From positions 1-64,000 of the forward strand of contig JAJDAO010000047.1 in assembly GCA_029261835.1 (NCBI GenBank): a stretch of DNA of 64,000 nt, in the 5' to 3' direction. The notes beneath the pieces were generated by a model. The model saw only the letters and a list, made by a program, of their open reading frames with translations, was not told the DNA's origin and made no database searches. This document shows, in pieces, positions 1 to 9,138 of the stretch; the stretch's first letter is position 1; every line of letters starts with the position of its first letter. The DNA is from Deltaproteobacteria bacterium (GTDB taxonomy: Bacteria > Myxococcota_A > UBA9160 > UBA4427). A program made the translations under genes and the position numbers.

Positions 1-711
1 GACCGAGACGCTGCCGCTGATCGCGTTGCCGGTGCTGAAGCCCGTGCCCACACAGCTCGTCGCGTCAGTACTGCCCCACGTCAGCAGGCTGCTGCCGCCT
101 AGCGGGATCGTGGCAACGTCGGCACTCAGCGTGGCGACGACTGCCGCCCCAACCGTGATCGTCTGATTCGCCGGCGCGCTGGTCGCACCACCGGCGCCCG
201 TGCAAGTGACCGAATAGAGGGTCGTCACCGTCGGCGAGACCGAGACGCTGCCGCTGATCGCGTTGCCGGTGCTGAAGCCCGTGCCCACACAGCTCGTCGC
301 GTCAGTACTGCCCCACGTCAGCAGGCTGCTGCCGCCAAGCGGGATCGTGTCGACGTCGGCACTCAGCGTGGCGACGACTGCCGCCCCAACGGTGATTGTC
401 TGATTCGCCGGCGCGCTGGTCGCGCCACCGGCGCCCGTGCAAGTGACCGAATAGAGGGTCGTCACCGTCGGCACGACCGAGACGCTGCCGCTGATCGCAT
501 CGCCGGTGCTGAAGCCCGTGCCCACACAGCTCGTCGCGTCGGTACTGCCCCACGTCAGCAGGCTGCTGCCGCCGAGCGGGATCGTGTCGACATCCGCACT
601 CAGCGTGGCGACCACCGGCGCGCCGACAGTTACCGTCGCGCTATCGACGACCTGGCCTCCCGGCCCGTCACAGGTGATCGTGTAGAGGGTGGTCACGATC
701 GGCGTGACGCC
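1..711 (-). repeat. Three near-identical 237-bp tandem repeats inside the Ig-repeat gene
   Basis: Units begin at 1, 238 and 475 with an exact period of 237 bp (79 codons). They differ by only scattered bases, including silent ones such as the CTA/CTC leucine codon near 93. A more diverged unit follows from about 712 to 850. Near-identity at the DNA level points to recent duplication or ongoing recombination. The array continues past the window edge. Confidence 0.9.
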
Positions 712-990
712 CTGGCTGCCGCCGGTTGGTGTCAGCGAGCCAGTCCAACCGACCGACGCGACGCAGCTGGTGACGTCGGCCGTCACCCACGTCAGGACGC
801 TGGTGCCGCCCTCGGGCATCGTCGCGGGGTCAGCGGTCAGGGTCACTGTCTGGGCCATGGCGCTGCCAGGGCCGAGGGCGAGCAGGAGCAGAGTCAGCAA
901 GAGGCCGGCGCGGGCGTTCAGGCTGCGCCGGCTCCTGCGGTCAACCGCCGTCGACAGCACGCGACTGTGGGCCGGGAGGCATCCGTTCAC
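1..990 (-). CDS. Exported protein of tandem bacterial Ig-like repeats (partial, C-terminus outside window)
   Basis: The minus strand is open from the left window edge to about 990 with no stop, so the gene runs out of the window. The N-terminus has basic residues, a hydrophobic stretch (LLLTLLLLALGPGSAMA) and a probable signal peptidase site. After it come repeats of about 79 residues, each with LLTWGSTDATSC and a later TC in VTCTGAGG, i.e. two cysteines per repeat as in small disulphide-bonded Ig-like domains of surface proteins. I set the start at a GTG at 990; GTG at 942 is another option. It is transcribed away from the TPR/beta-barrel gene. Function is probably surface structure or adhesion (inference). 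No catalytic domain is visible in the part present. Confidence 0.75.
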   Translation of the reverse strand, partial: MNGCLPAHSRVLSTAVDRRSRRSLNARAGLLLTLLLLALGPGSAMAQTVTLTADPATMPEGGTSVLTWVTADVTSCVASVGWTGSLTPTGGSQGVTPIVTTLYTITCDGPGGQVVDSATVTVGAPVVATLSADVDTIPLGGSSLLTWGSTDATSCVGTGFSTGDAISGSVSVVPTVTTLYSVTCTGAGGATSAPANQTITVGAAVVATLSADVDTIPLGGSSLLTWGSTDATSCVGTGFSTGNAISGSVSVSPTVTTLYSVTCTGAGGATSAPANQTITVGAAVVATLSADVATIPLGGSSLLTWGSTDATSCVGTGFSTGNAISGSVSV

Positions 991-1318
991 CGGCTGGTCC
1001 CCACCACGACCGGGCTTGCTCGCAAGCCACCTGGATCACCCAGTCTGTCGATCCAACCATCCAATCCGCTAAACCCTACAACTGGCGCAATGTCAGCCAC
1101 ATCCACCCATGGAGACGAAGTGCCACCACAGCCAGACCCGTCATTCAAGAACAGCCTATGATATCTCACCAGACGCCCAGATTTCGCTACTTGACGGCTC
1201 AAAGTACGGGAGCGGCCTCCTCTCACGCCGGTCGGTATCTCAGGAGGCGGCAATCACCGCCCAAGAACCTCGAAATCGAACCAGTTCGACCTGCCGCCAG
1301 CCACAGGAGAGTCATTTC
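991..1318. other. Intergenic region between divergent genes
   Basis: These 328 bp separate the Ig-repeat gene (minus) from the TPR/beta-barrel gene (plus). Short open frames here lack coding character and ribosome-binding sites. An AGGAGA ribosome-binding site at 1304-1309 serves the downstream ATG. I see no convincing promoter, riboswitch or palindrome. Confidence 0.5.
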
Positions 1319-3013
1319 ATGGGCGTGAGCCCGAGCGGTCAAGCGTGGGATCTGGCACCTGGCTCCGTGTCGTCGAGGTGCCACTCGACAAGAAGGCGGG
1401 ATCCCCCGAAGATCCCGACCGTGTGGAGACCCTTCGGAACAGGGCAGTCGGCGCGTGCTGGTTCGGCGCGGCCCTTCTACCGCGACCGCTGCGCCAGATG
1501 GCTGCTGGTGGCCCTGCTGCTCTGCGGAGGCCTGCCGGCATGGGGAGCCGATCAGGAGGAGCTCCTCTTCCACCGTGGCGTCGCGGCCTACGCAGAGGGA
1601 GACTACGCGGCCGCTCGGAAGGCCTTCGAAGCCGTTCTCGGGAATGACTCAACGGATGCCGGCGCCCGTCTCTACATCGGGTTGATCGCGCGGCAGGAGG
1701 GTGACCTCGAGGCAGCCATCGAGGCGTTTCGCAGTTCGATCTCTCTGGCCCCGGACGACGTAGCAGCGCACGTAGTGCTCACCGAAACGCTACTCACCGC
1801 CGGTCGCAACGAGGAGGCCAGAGCCGCGGCCGAGAGAGGGCTCGCTCTGTCACGCGGCCACGCAACGCTACGGCTCTATGCCGGCATCGCCGAGTATCGC
1901 ACCGGAGATCCCCGCGCAGCGCTCGGCCACCTCGACCGGGCGGCGCGAGAAGATCCGAGCCTGCGGCGTGAAGCGAGGTACTACGCCGGGCTCGCCCAGG
2001 CTGGGCTGGGCAATCTCTACGCGTCGGCCAGTGCCTTCGGGGACGTCGAAGCCAGCTCGCCAGGTCATCCGCTCGGCGACTCGGCGCGAGCCCTGCGCGA
2101 CCAAATGGAGCCGAGCACGCCGGACAGGATCTGGTTCCTGAGCACGACCGCCGGCATCGAACTCGATTCGAACCCGACTGCAAGAAGCGACGTGTTCGAC
2201 CCGAGCTCCGACGTCGCTGGGACCTTTCGGCTACGCGGGCTCGTTGATGCTTACCGGGGCGGAGGCTTCACGCTCAGGGCCGGCTACGACGGATTCCTCG
2301 CCGGCTATGCGAGCGCGACGAACGTGAACGAGCAGACCCACGTCGCTGGGGCGTTGGCGATCTACGACTACAAGAACACGAGCTTCAACCTTCGCTACGA
2401 CTACGCGATCACGCTTCTCGATTTCACGAAGACGCTTCGCAGTGTCCACATGATCGAGCCCCTCGTGAACCTCCGGGTTGGACGCTGGGGCGTCACTCAG
2501 GGCTTCTACAAGTACCAGAGATTCGACTACTCCACCTCGCCCGCCGTCGTCAAACGGCCAGAACTCGAGCGGAACGGCAATCTGCACGCAGTGGGTGCGA
2601 ATCATATCTTCCTGCTCGAGGAGCCCTTCACTTACGCACGGATCGGCGTGATGTACATGAGCTCCGACACAAAGGGCAGTGAATTCGCCTTCACCGGCGT
2701 CGAGATCAACGCCGGAGGCGGGTTGATCCTGCCGTGGTACGACATCTCCCTGTCCGGGCTCTATCGCTTCGCCCGCCGCAGCTACGAGAACCCGAGCATC
2801 TTTCCGGCGACGCACACCGACCCGGATCCGGCCCCGGGCCAGGGCGTAAGCCGAAACGAGAACGTCCACAACATTTCCTTCAACCTGAGCGCGCCCGTAT
2901 GGAGACGGCTCACAGTTGCACTCTCGGGAACCCTGGGCTTCCACAGCTCGCAGGTCGATGTGCTCAGCTACGATCGACACATACTCGGAAGCTACTTGAC
3001 TTGGGACTTCTGA
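1319..3013 (+). CDS. TPR-containing protein with C-terminal outer-membrane beta-barrel
   Basis: 564 residues from the ATG at 1319, chosen for the AGGAGA site 9 bases upstream; the frame is open further upstream. A hydrophobic export segment lies at residues 61-75, after an unusually long n-region of about 60 residues. TPR-like helices follow from about 80 to 270 (AAYAEGDYAAARKAFEAVL, AGARLYIGLIARQEGDLEAA). The C-terminal half is rich in alternating aromatic and polar strands and ends in LTWDF, a terminal Phe typical of barrel proteins. The architecture recalls surface-lipoprotein-assembly-modifier or cellulose-export-type TPR/porin proteins. It sits 79 bp before a FecR-domain gene on the same strand. 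Role in export or surface display is inferred. Confidence 0.75.
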   Translation: MGVSPSGQAWDLAPGSVSSRCHSTRRRDPPKIPTVWRPFGTGQSARAGSARPFYRDRCARWLLVALLLCGGLPAWGADQEELLFHRGVAAYAEGDYAAARKAFEAVLGNDSTDAGARLYIGLIARQEGDLEAAIEAFRSSISLAPDDVAAHVVLTETLLTAGRNEEARAAAERGLALSRGHATLRLYAGIAEYRTGDPRAALGHLDRAAREDPSLRREARYYAGLAQAGLGNLYASASAFGDVEASSPGHPLGDSARALRDQMEPSTPDRIWFLSTTAGIELDSNPTARSDVFDPSSDVAGTFRLRGLVDAYRGGGFTLRAGYDGFLAGYASATNVNEQTHVAGALAIYDYKNTSFNLRYDYAITLLDFTKTLRSVHMIEPLVNLRVGRWGVTQGFYKYQRFDYSTSPAVVKRPELERNGNLHAVGANHIFLLEEPFTYARIGVMYMSSDTKGSEFAFTGVEINAGGGLILPWYDISLSGLYRFARRSYENPSIFPATHTDPDPAPGQGVSRNENVHNISFNLSAPVWRRLTVALSGTLGFHSSQVDVLSYDRHILGSYLTWDF

Positions 3014-3092
3014 GCGGGCGACACTGCTACCCTGCAGTGCCGGAGACGCCTCATACCGAGGCGGGCGGCTGGCGTGATTCGAGGGCCATCGA

Positions 3093-4061
3093 ATGGGTCG
3101 TGATCTCGAGGCGGTAGGACAATGCACGGCGGATGGGGCCAAGGCCTCGTTCGTACCGGTGCGATCCGGACGCGCTCGGTCGGGCCTGACAATTCATCGC
3201 GTGCTCGCCGGCCTTCTTCCGATGCTGCTCATGGCGTGGCCCTGCCTGGCCGCCGAGACAGTCGTGACGGCACTCTTCGGCGACGCTCGGGCCGGGGGCA
3301 AGAGCTTCGCGATCAGCGACCACCTGGCTGGCGACGGTGCTCTCGAGATCGTGACCGACGGGAAGTCTGGCTGCTCGCTCTTGCACGGTGACTCGCTCCT
3401 CGTCGAGTTGAGCCCGAGGACGAAGCTGCGCATCCACAGCGCGGGCGACGTCGGTGGGCCGGTTGTCGAGGTCGAGCGCGGCAAGGCGCGCATCACGACG
3501 CAGCGCAAGGGCTCGGCTTCGAATGTCGAGATCCACACGCCCTCCGCACGCGTCCGCCCCAGGTCGAGCATGCTTCACATCGAGGTGAACGAAACCACGG
3601 GTGACACGCTCGTGACGAGCCTGCAGAGCAGTGCGCTGGTCGTAAGCAGCGAGCCAACGCACAAGCGCACGGCGCTCCTCGGCACCAACCAGTGGGTCCG
3701 TGTGCCCCAGGGCGAGCCGCCGGGCGCCATCAGGAAGCTCGGCGCGGGCCTCGCCGAGAGCCTCGGAGGGCTGGCTGCGCTACAGGCGTTCCGGGGCAGC
3801 GCGTTATCGCGGCATATCGGCCGGGAGAGCCAGCTCCTGCTCGCCCGGATCACCGACGCCGATATTCCGGACACCGCGCCGGCCGCGGTCTCCAGCCCCT
3901 TCCCGACGCCGAAGCGCTTCGCCTTCGACCCGTCGCTGGTCGAGCGCCAACGCATCTGCGGTCCCACGACGTGCACGGATTTGGTGCCCCTCGTCGATGC
4001 CGGTCCGGCCGGTCCGGGCCCCTGCGGCCAAGGTCTCTCAGGCGAGCAGTGCCAGCGGTAG
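3093..4061 (+). CDS. FecR-domain exported protein
   Basis: 322 residues. A hydrophobic segment (VLAGLLPMLLMAWPCLAAE, about 36-54) predicts Sec export. The following 120 residues fit the FecR fold: a strand-rich stretch with LVELSPRTKLRI, VVEVERGKARITT and VEIHTPSARVRPRSSMLHIEV. These domains occur in periplasmic anti-sigma regulators and, as here without a cytoplasmic or sigma partner, in surface proteins of many proteobacteria. The C-terminus has two CGPT/CGQG-like cysteine spots. It follows the TPR/barrel gene and precedes a phosphodiesterase-like lipoprotein gene. No sigma factor gene is nearby, so a signalling role is not supported. Confidence 0.7.
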   Translation: MGRDLEAVGQCTADGAKASFVPVRSGRARSGLTIHRVLAGLLPMLLMAWPCLAAETVVTALFGDARAGGKSFAISDHLAGDGALEIVTDGKSGCSLLHGDSLLVELSPRTKLRIHSAGDVGGPVVEVERGKARITTQRKGSASNVEIHTPSARVRPRSSMLHIEVNETTGDTLVTSLQSSALVVSSEPTHKRTALLGTNQWVRVPQGEPPGAIRKLGAGLAESLGGLAALQAFRGSALSRHIGRESQLLLARITDADIPDTAPAAVSSPFPTPKRFAFDPSLVERQRICGPTTCTDLVPLVDAGPAGPGPCGQGLSGEQCQR

Positions 4062-4259
4062 CCGTGCACGGCCCGCTTCGCGATCCGGGGACCAACCCGG
4101 CCACGTAGCGTGACTCGGAATCGAGTGGGCCGACAGGTGATCCGAAGCTGGAGCGCGATGCCCTGCAGGAGTCCCGCAGTGAGTCTGTCAGCCAGGCCGC
4201 CGCCTCCCGAATTCAGTTCTCGCGGGTCTCGCAAGCCCCGCTGCGACAAGCGCCATCGC

Positions 4260-5588
4260 ATGCGCCGTGGCAGGCGACGATGCGCCCTCCTCCTCTGCGC
4301 ACACACCGCACTGTTCGCATTGGCGTGCAGCGATGCAGGTGGCGGGCGGGAACGGGCGCTCCTGATTGGAATCGACGGGGCAACCTTCACCGTCGCGCGA
4401 CCGCTCCTCGACGCCGGCCGTCTGCCCAATCTCGCCCGCATCGAAGCACAGGGCGTGAGTGGACCACTGCGTTCCTTCTTCCCCCTGCTCTCACCGCGAA
4501 TCTGGACCTCGATGGCGACGAGCCGGCGACCCGCCGAGCATGGAATCACGGGATGGGTGTACGAGGACGACGAGGGATCGCCACACCTGTACTCCAGCAG
4601 CGATCGCCGTGTGCCGGCACTTTGGAATATCCTTACGGCGCATGGGCGCACGGTGGCGGTAATCAACTGGCTCATGACCCAGCCACCGGAGAAGATCAAC
4701 GGTGTGATGGTTTCGGACCATGCCGCGCCAGGCGCCGAAGGCAACCAACTCTGGGTTGCGAACCGCTTTGCCACGAAGATGTTCCCGGATGCGAAGTCCC
4801 CGGTGGATTCACCCGGTGCCGGCTCCGCCTTCGCGTACCCGGAAGAGTGGTTCGAGCGTGTGGCGAGGCTGCGGGGCGAAGACGCGTTGCTCGCGAAGAG
4901 CCCGAACCCCTTCTCCAGCGGGGCGAGCGGCCTGACACCCGAAATCGAGCAGGTCCTGACGGTCTCCTTCGACAGCGACCTCTTCGCCATGCGCGCATCT
5001 CTGGATGTCGAGCAGGCGCTTCACCCCGACCTCCTCATGGTCTATCTACCCGGAATCGACCGTGCGTCGCACATGCTCTGGGCCAGCTTCGAAGCGGCGC
5101 AGCAAGATCAACCTGAAACGCAGCCGCTTCCCGAGAAGGTCCGCATCGAGGCAGCGGCCCTCATCACGTATTACGAGCGGACGGATGCGTTCATCGGCCT
5201 GCTGCTTGAACGCTACTCCGAGCGTGACCTCGTCCTCGTGGGCTCGGACCACGGCTTCGAACTCGTCGAGTACCCAGACCGAATCGCGGGTGGTCACGAC
5301 AGCGTCGACGCCCGCGACGGCGTGCTCTTCTTGCGCGGAGCGGGCATCTCCAGCGATACGAAGATCGGCGGATTCGGCATACTCGACGTGACGCCTACCG
5401 TTCTCGCCTGGTTCGGAATCCCCGTGGCCGACGACATGGAGGGACGTCCCATCATCTTCCAGGATCGCGAACCGGCGCCTCCCATTGCACACCACGACGT
5501 GGGCCCGATCGAACGCGTGGGCAGAATGGAGGACGATGTGGAGGACCGGATCATCGAGCGGCTGCGGCAGCTCGGTTACATCGAGTAA
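4260..5588 (+). CDS. Alkaline-phosphatase superfamily phosphodiesterase/phosphohydrolase, probable lipoprotein
   Basis: 442 residues from ATG 4260, the start that places a signal peptide (LLLCAHTALFALAC) at the N-terminus; its cysteine could be lipidated. The type I phosphodiesterase/nucleotide pyrophosphatase fold is shown by LLIGIDGATF (first metal Asp and Thr nucleophile), PNLARIEAQGV, PLLSPRIWTSMATSR, the SDHGFE metal pair and the GGHD motif. Members hydrolyse phosphate mono- or diesters on lipids, nucleotides or glycans; the substrate cannot be read here. It has no clear ribosome-binding site. It converges with pldA, whose product also acts on lipids at the envelope. Confidence 0.8.
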   Translation: MRRGRRRCALLLCAHTALFALACSDAGGGRERALLIGIDGATFTVARPLLDAGRLPNLARIEAQGVSGPLRSFFPLLSPRIWTSMATSRRPAEHGITGWVYEDDEGSPHLYSSSDRRVPALWNILTAHGRTVAVINWLMTQPPEKINGVMVSDHAAPGAEGNQLWVANRFATKMFPDAKSPVDSPGAGSAFAYPEEWFERVARLRGEDALLAKSPNPFSSGASGLTPEIEQVLTVSFDSDLFAMRASLDVEQALHPDLLMVYLPGIDRASHMLWASFEAAQQDQPETQPLPEKVRIEAAALITYYERTDAFIGLLLERYSERDLVLVGSDHGFELVEYPDRIAGGHDSVDARDGVLFLRGAGISSDTKIGGFGILDVTPTVLAWFGIPVADDMEGRPIIFQDREPAPPIAHHDVGPIERVGRMEDDVEDRIIERLRQLGYIE

Positions 5589-5630
5589 CACCGCGATCAA
5601 CGCGCTTGCGACCTGGCCCGGCCGAGCCTC

Positions 5631-6434
5631 TCAGTAGTTCATCGAAAGGCCCAGCCGGAATGCGTCGCTGCGGTGGTTGTAGTCGCGGAGAACCTCGCCA
5701 TAGCCCGAGAAGTACTGGAAGTAGAGATTGGGGCTGAGGGGGTAGCGAGTGAGCGAAGCCGTCAGACCGGAACTGATCGACCCCTTGTCGAATGGCAAGC
5801 CATGCGCGCCGGAGACCAGTCTCACGTCGAATCCGATCCGAAGAGAATCGGTCTCGATCAGGTTCGGCACGATCATCGCCGCATGCCAGAAACCGAGATA
5901 GTCCGATCGGTCCTTGTTGAATTCTCCCTCTAGCAGCGTCAAGGAGGCCCAGGCCATCCATATCAGGCGCCGGTCGAGGAGGTCGAACTCCTTGCCAAGC
6001 CGCGCAAAGAGGCGATCGACAGCACGTGAGGCCTCGCCAGATTCGCCGTTCGAGTTGTGCCCATAGCCCGTATCGAGCCACATCCGCCAATCCGGACGGG
6101 ACTCGAATCGCCAGAACATCTCCGGCTGAAAGTTGATGTCCTTGAAGGGAAAAGACCCTGCGACCTGCCACAGGATGATATTCGTATAGGCGAAGTAGAG
6201 ATGACCGCGCTTCAGCAGTCTGAGCTTGAAGCTGAACTGCATCGCCGCATCGCGGCTCCCGACCGCCGCGTATGTGAGCTTGTGCGGATGGAACCTCTCC
6301 CCGAGCTGTTCACTGAACGATCGTTCTTGATAGCGGGCCCGCCCCTCGGTCTCCTCGCAATAGGCAGTCGAAGGGGCGACGCCGCATGCCAGAGCGAGCA
6401 CTGCAGCGGTGAGATGGATTGTCGACAGGCCCAT
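5631..6434 (-). CDS. pldA: Outer-membrane phospholipase A (OMPLA family)
   Basis: 267 residues from ATG 6434; the frame is open upstream but this start gives a normal signal peptide (HLTAAVLALACGVAPSTA). The catalytic motif GYGHNSNGESG (residues 123-133) carries the His126/Ser128 pair of OMPLA, followed by SRAVDRLFAR, which includes the calcium-site Ser/Arg. The rest alternates like a 12-strand barrel and ends in LGLSMNY. The known family enzyme hydrolyses phospholipids that have moved to the outer leaflet when the outer membrane is damaged. It lies 170 bp downstream of the GH116 gene on the same strand, possibly in one transcript. Confidence 0.9.
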   Translation of the reverse strand: MGLSTIHLTAAVLALACGVAPSTAYCEETEGRARYQERSFSEQLGERFHPHKLTYAAVGSRDAAMQFSFKLRLLKRGHLYFAYTNIILWQVAGSFPFKDINFQPEMFWRFESRPDWRMWLDTGYGHNSNGESGEASRAVDRLFARLGKEFDLLDRRLIWMAWASLTLLEGEFNKDRSDYLGFWHAAMIVPNLIETDSLRIGFDVRLVSGAHGLPFDKGSISSGLTASLTRYPLSPNLYFQYFSGYGEVLRDYNHRSDAFRLGLSMNY

Positions 6435-6604
6435 GCGAGAGCCTATCGAGGGAATCTTCACTGCGCTTGAACGAGAAATCGTCGTCTCCTGGCCGGGATG
6501 GCGGCTATTCGGCCCTGCGACCGTGAGAGCCGCGCACACACTAGCCCGGATTCTTCATGAGGCCCGAGGTCTGTCCAGGCCGCCGGCAGCATCAACGCCG
6601 TTGC

Positions 6605-9034
6605 TCAGTGCGCTGCGGATACCGCTGCAGGCTGATAGCAGATCTCGTTCACGATGATCTCGCCCTCTCGCACTTCGAGAAACGGTTTGCCATCTCGAAC
6701 GCCCGCCGTTCCGTATCCGGTTGCCGTGGCCAGGAAGCTTCGACAGTCGCCCATCAGCACTGGCCGCACGTGGAGAATACGACTCGTCGCGTCGTAGCGG
6801 ATGCCCGTCAGAGCCTGGAGCAGCGCGTATGAAGAAAGCGCTCGCGCGTAGAAGTGCCCACACTCGTATTCGTCGAATGGGTTCCTCGTGTGTCCGTCAT
6901 AACGGCGGCGCACCCCGCGCACGATGCGCAGTGCTTCTTCGACGAGCCCATGGTGCGCGAGGTGCGAGGCGACCTGGTACTCGATTCCGGTCCACACCTC
7001 GTTGCTGTACACGAAGGGAAGCGAGGGTTCCCCGCCCTTGGGCCACGAGCACAGCAACAGTCCGGTCTCGCGAGCGAGCGCGTAGCCGGGCCGCTGCGGG
7101 TTGGCGTGTGCCCTGAGATCGTCCCGAAAGTTGTAGCGGTAGACGGCCCGCAGATGGCTCGCCACCTTCTCGCGATCGAGGAATTCCTCACTACCGCTGG
7201 CCCAGCCGAGCCACGCTCCGAGTACGCCGTCCGCCAGACAGCCGCGACCGTACTGATACTTCGGCCCTTCGTGCCGAGTCAGCTCCAGCGCCTCGGGCGA
7301 GTAGCGACCCGCCATCGCGTGCGCGGTCAGCTCGTGCGGAGCCGGGGCATCCAGATCGAGCCATCGCACCTGCTGCACGAAGTACTCGCCATCGAACAGC
7401 TCTCGATCAAGCCGTTCACGACCTCGAGCCAGCAGCGCGCGGTAGCGCGAGACGTCCTGGTCCAGCGTCTCACCCATTTCGATCGCCGCAGTCAACGCGC
7501 CCAGATAGAAGGATCCCGTCATGCCGTTGGGACCCCAGAATTCGATGTCATAGGTGACGTGCTGCGGCTCCTCCGGAAGGCCGGAGCCACGCGGATCCCA
7601 GGTCTCGATCGAGTAGTCCAGGCTTTCTCTGACGCGCGGCCAATGCTGCCGCAGCCACTCTGTATCGCCGCTGATCCGCCAGTCGCGCGCCATCTTCATG
7701 ATGCCGCCGAGCTGCCCGTCCGCCGCCGCGTGGAAATCGTGCGCAACCGGCCGGATCGGCAGTGCGCTGCGGAACGCCTGATGGCCGCCCGCATCCTGAG
7801 AGACACCGAATTCGGTCTCCCGCAAGCTCCGCTCCAGGCTTGGAAACAGATGGGCCAGCGCCTGCGCGTAGTTCCAGACATGCGTACACGAGCCCGGACA
7901 GCACCCCTTGGTGTCGAAGCAACCCTCCCATCCCCACAGCCGGCCATCGCGTTGGCGCAAGATCGTGGGCGACTTGAGAATGGCGAGGTTTGCCCCCACG
8001 GCCTCGAGCACCTCGGGTGGCAGAGAGCTGTCTTGAAATGCCTCGCGGAAGCTGGCGGAGCGAGCGCGCAGATCCGCGTAGTGGGAGCGCCAGTAGTCGG
8101 CAAGCTGGTCGATGTCCTCGAAGCGGCCCGCATACCACGGTTCGTAGTGCCCACTCTCGTCGACACCCGGTGGATCCTCCCCCTCGCGCAGATTCGATGC
8201 GGGCACGTACCAGCACAGCCGCATCCGCAGCCGGCGGCTCTCGCCCGCCGCCAGCCCAAAGGCAACCGAAACGCTTCCTCCGGGCGAGGGTGCCCCCTGG
8301 ACTTCCTCCCGCTCCGGCGAGCGGCCGGCTCGAACGTCACGCCACACCATCGTGAGAGCGTCGAACCAGCCGCCACGAAACCAGGCGGGGTTCACCGCGG
8401 GCTTCGCGTCGTCGACCTCGACCGAGACGGCGCCGGCCGTGAACGGAAACTGCGGATTTCCTTGCTCCTCGAGCACGAAGCCCGCCGCGCTGCGACGCAC
8501 ACCCGGCTGCCCCGCGGCGGCCAGGAAGTTGGCGGCGTGAAACGAGTAGACGGCACGCACGGGCTGCTGCGAGGTATTCGTGACATCGACCTCGATGGCG
8601 GCCAGCGGAAGACTCGAATCGTCGGCAGCCGGCGGCGTGAACGGGCTCCAGCCGGTGATCTCGACACGCACCGGCAACGCCGGATCGCGCAGGCTGACCG
8701 TCGCAAAGGGGAAGCGGGCGACGAAGGAGGCCTGCGCGAAGCGCGGCAGGCCGTACGTGGTGCCGAAGGCGCCCATGCCGGACTCCGGCTTCGAGAACAC
8801 CTTCCAGCGTGGAACCGGACCCTCGAGAATCCGGCTCAGCTCGGGCTGGCCTTCGATTGCCAGTGCGGAGAACAGGAGGGGCTCGTGATGCCGTTCGAGC
8901 TGGTGCCGCAACGACACATGCGAGAGCGCCCCGGTGCCCTCGAGTGCCAGCATCCCGGCTCCGATGCCGCCGAGCGGGAATGCAATGTGCTCGAGATGCT
9001 CACCGTCGTAGCTGCCGTTGTACTCGTCTCGCAC
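6605..9034 (-). CDS. Glycoside hydrolase family 116 (beta-glucosidase / glucosylceramidase-like)
   Basis: 809 residues, GTG start at 9034 with a strong GGAGG site upstream. The N-terminal beta-sandwich (residues 10-330, starting FPLGGIGAGM) and the C-terminal (alpha/alpha)6 barrel (340-800) match GH116, the family of human GBA2 and archaeal/bacterial beta-glucosidases. In the barrel, GCCPGSCTHVWNYAQALAHL is a family signature. GLPEEPQHVTYD puts the candidate nucleophile at Glu488, and GCLADGVLGAW the candidate acid/base at Asp602. No signal peptide, so probably cytoplasmic. Substrate (glucosides, xylosides or glucosylceramide) is not determinable. Divergent from the VOC gene. Confidence 0.9.
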   Translation of the reverse strand: MRDEYNGSYDGEHLEHIAFPLGGIGAGMLALEGTGALSHVSLRHQLERHHEPLLFSALAIEGQPELSRILEGPVPRWKVFSKPESGMGAFGTTYGLPRFAQASFVARFPFATVSLRDPALPVRVEITGWSPFTPPAADDSSLPLAAIEVDVTNTSQQPVRAVYSFHAANFLAAAGQPGVRRSAAGFVLEEQGNPQFPFTAGAVSVEVDDAKPAVNPAWFRGGWFDALTMVWRDVRAGRSPEREEVQGAPSPGGSVSVAFGLAAGESRRLRMRLCWYVPASNLREGEDPPGVDESGHYEPWYAGRFEDIDQLADYWRSHYADLRARSASFREAFQDSSLPPEVLEAVGANLAILKSPTILRQRDGRLWGWEGCFDTKGCCPGSCTHVWNYAQALAHLFPSLERSLRETEFGVSQDAGGHQAFRSALPIRPVAHDFHAAADGQLGGIMKMARDWRISGDTEWLRQHWPRVRESLDYSIETWDPRGSGLPEEPQHVTYDIEFWGPNGMTGSFYLGALTAAIEMGETLDQDVSRYRALLARGRERLDRELFDGEYFVQQVRWLDLDAPAPHELTAHAMAGRYSPEALELTRHEGPKYQYGRGCLADGVLGAWLGWASGSEEFLDREKVASHLRAVYRYNFRDDLRAHANPQRPGYALARETGLLLCSWPKGGEPSLPFVYSNEVWTGIEYQVASHLAHHGLVEEALRIVRGVRRRYDGHTRNPFDEYECGHFYARALSSYALLQALTGIRYDATSRILHVRPVLMGDCRSFLATATGYGTAGVRDGKPFLEVREGEIIVNEICYQPAAVSAAH

Positions 9035-9138
9035 GCGCGCCTCCTCACGCTGCTGTCATCACAGTAGCGTCCAGCCGACACCCCACTCGCCGATCGTACA
9101 GACGTACCAGCATATCAACGGCTGCTATGCTTTTCGCC

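Noticed and set aside
3575..4990. 471-codon minus-strand frame
   Set aside because: Antisense to the FecR and phosphodiesterase genes, which have domain evidence.
6854..9067. 737-codon open frame on the plus strand
   Set aside because: It is antisense to the GH116 gene; its product has the arginine/histidine-rich composition of mirrored GC-rich coding DNA and no domain.
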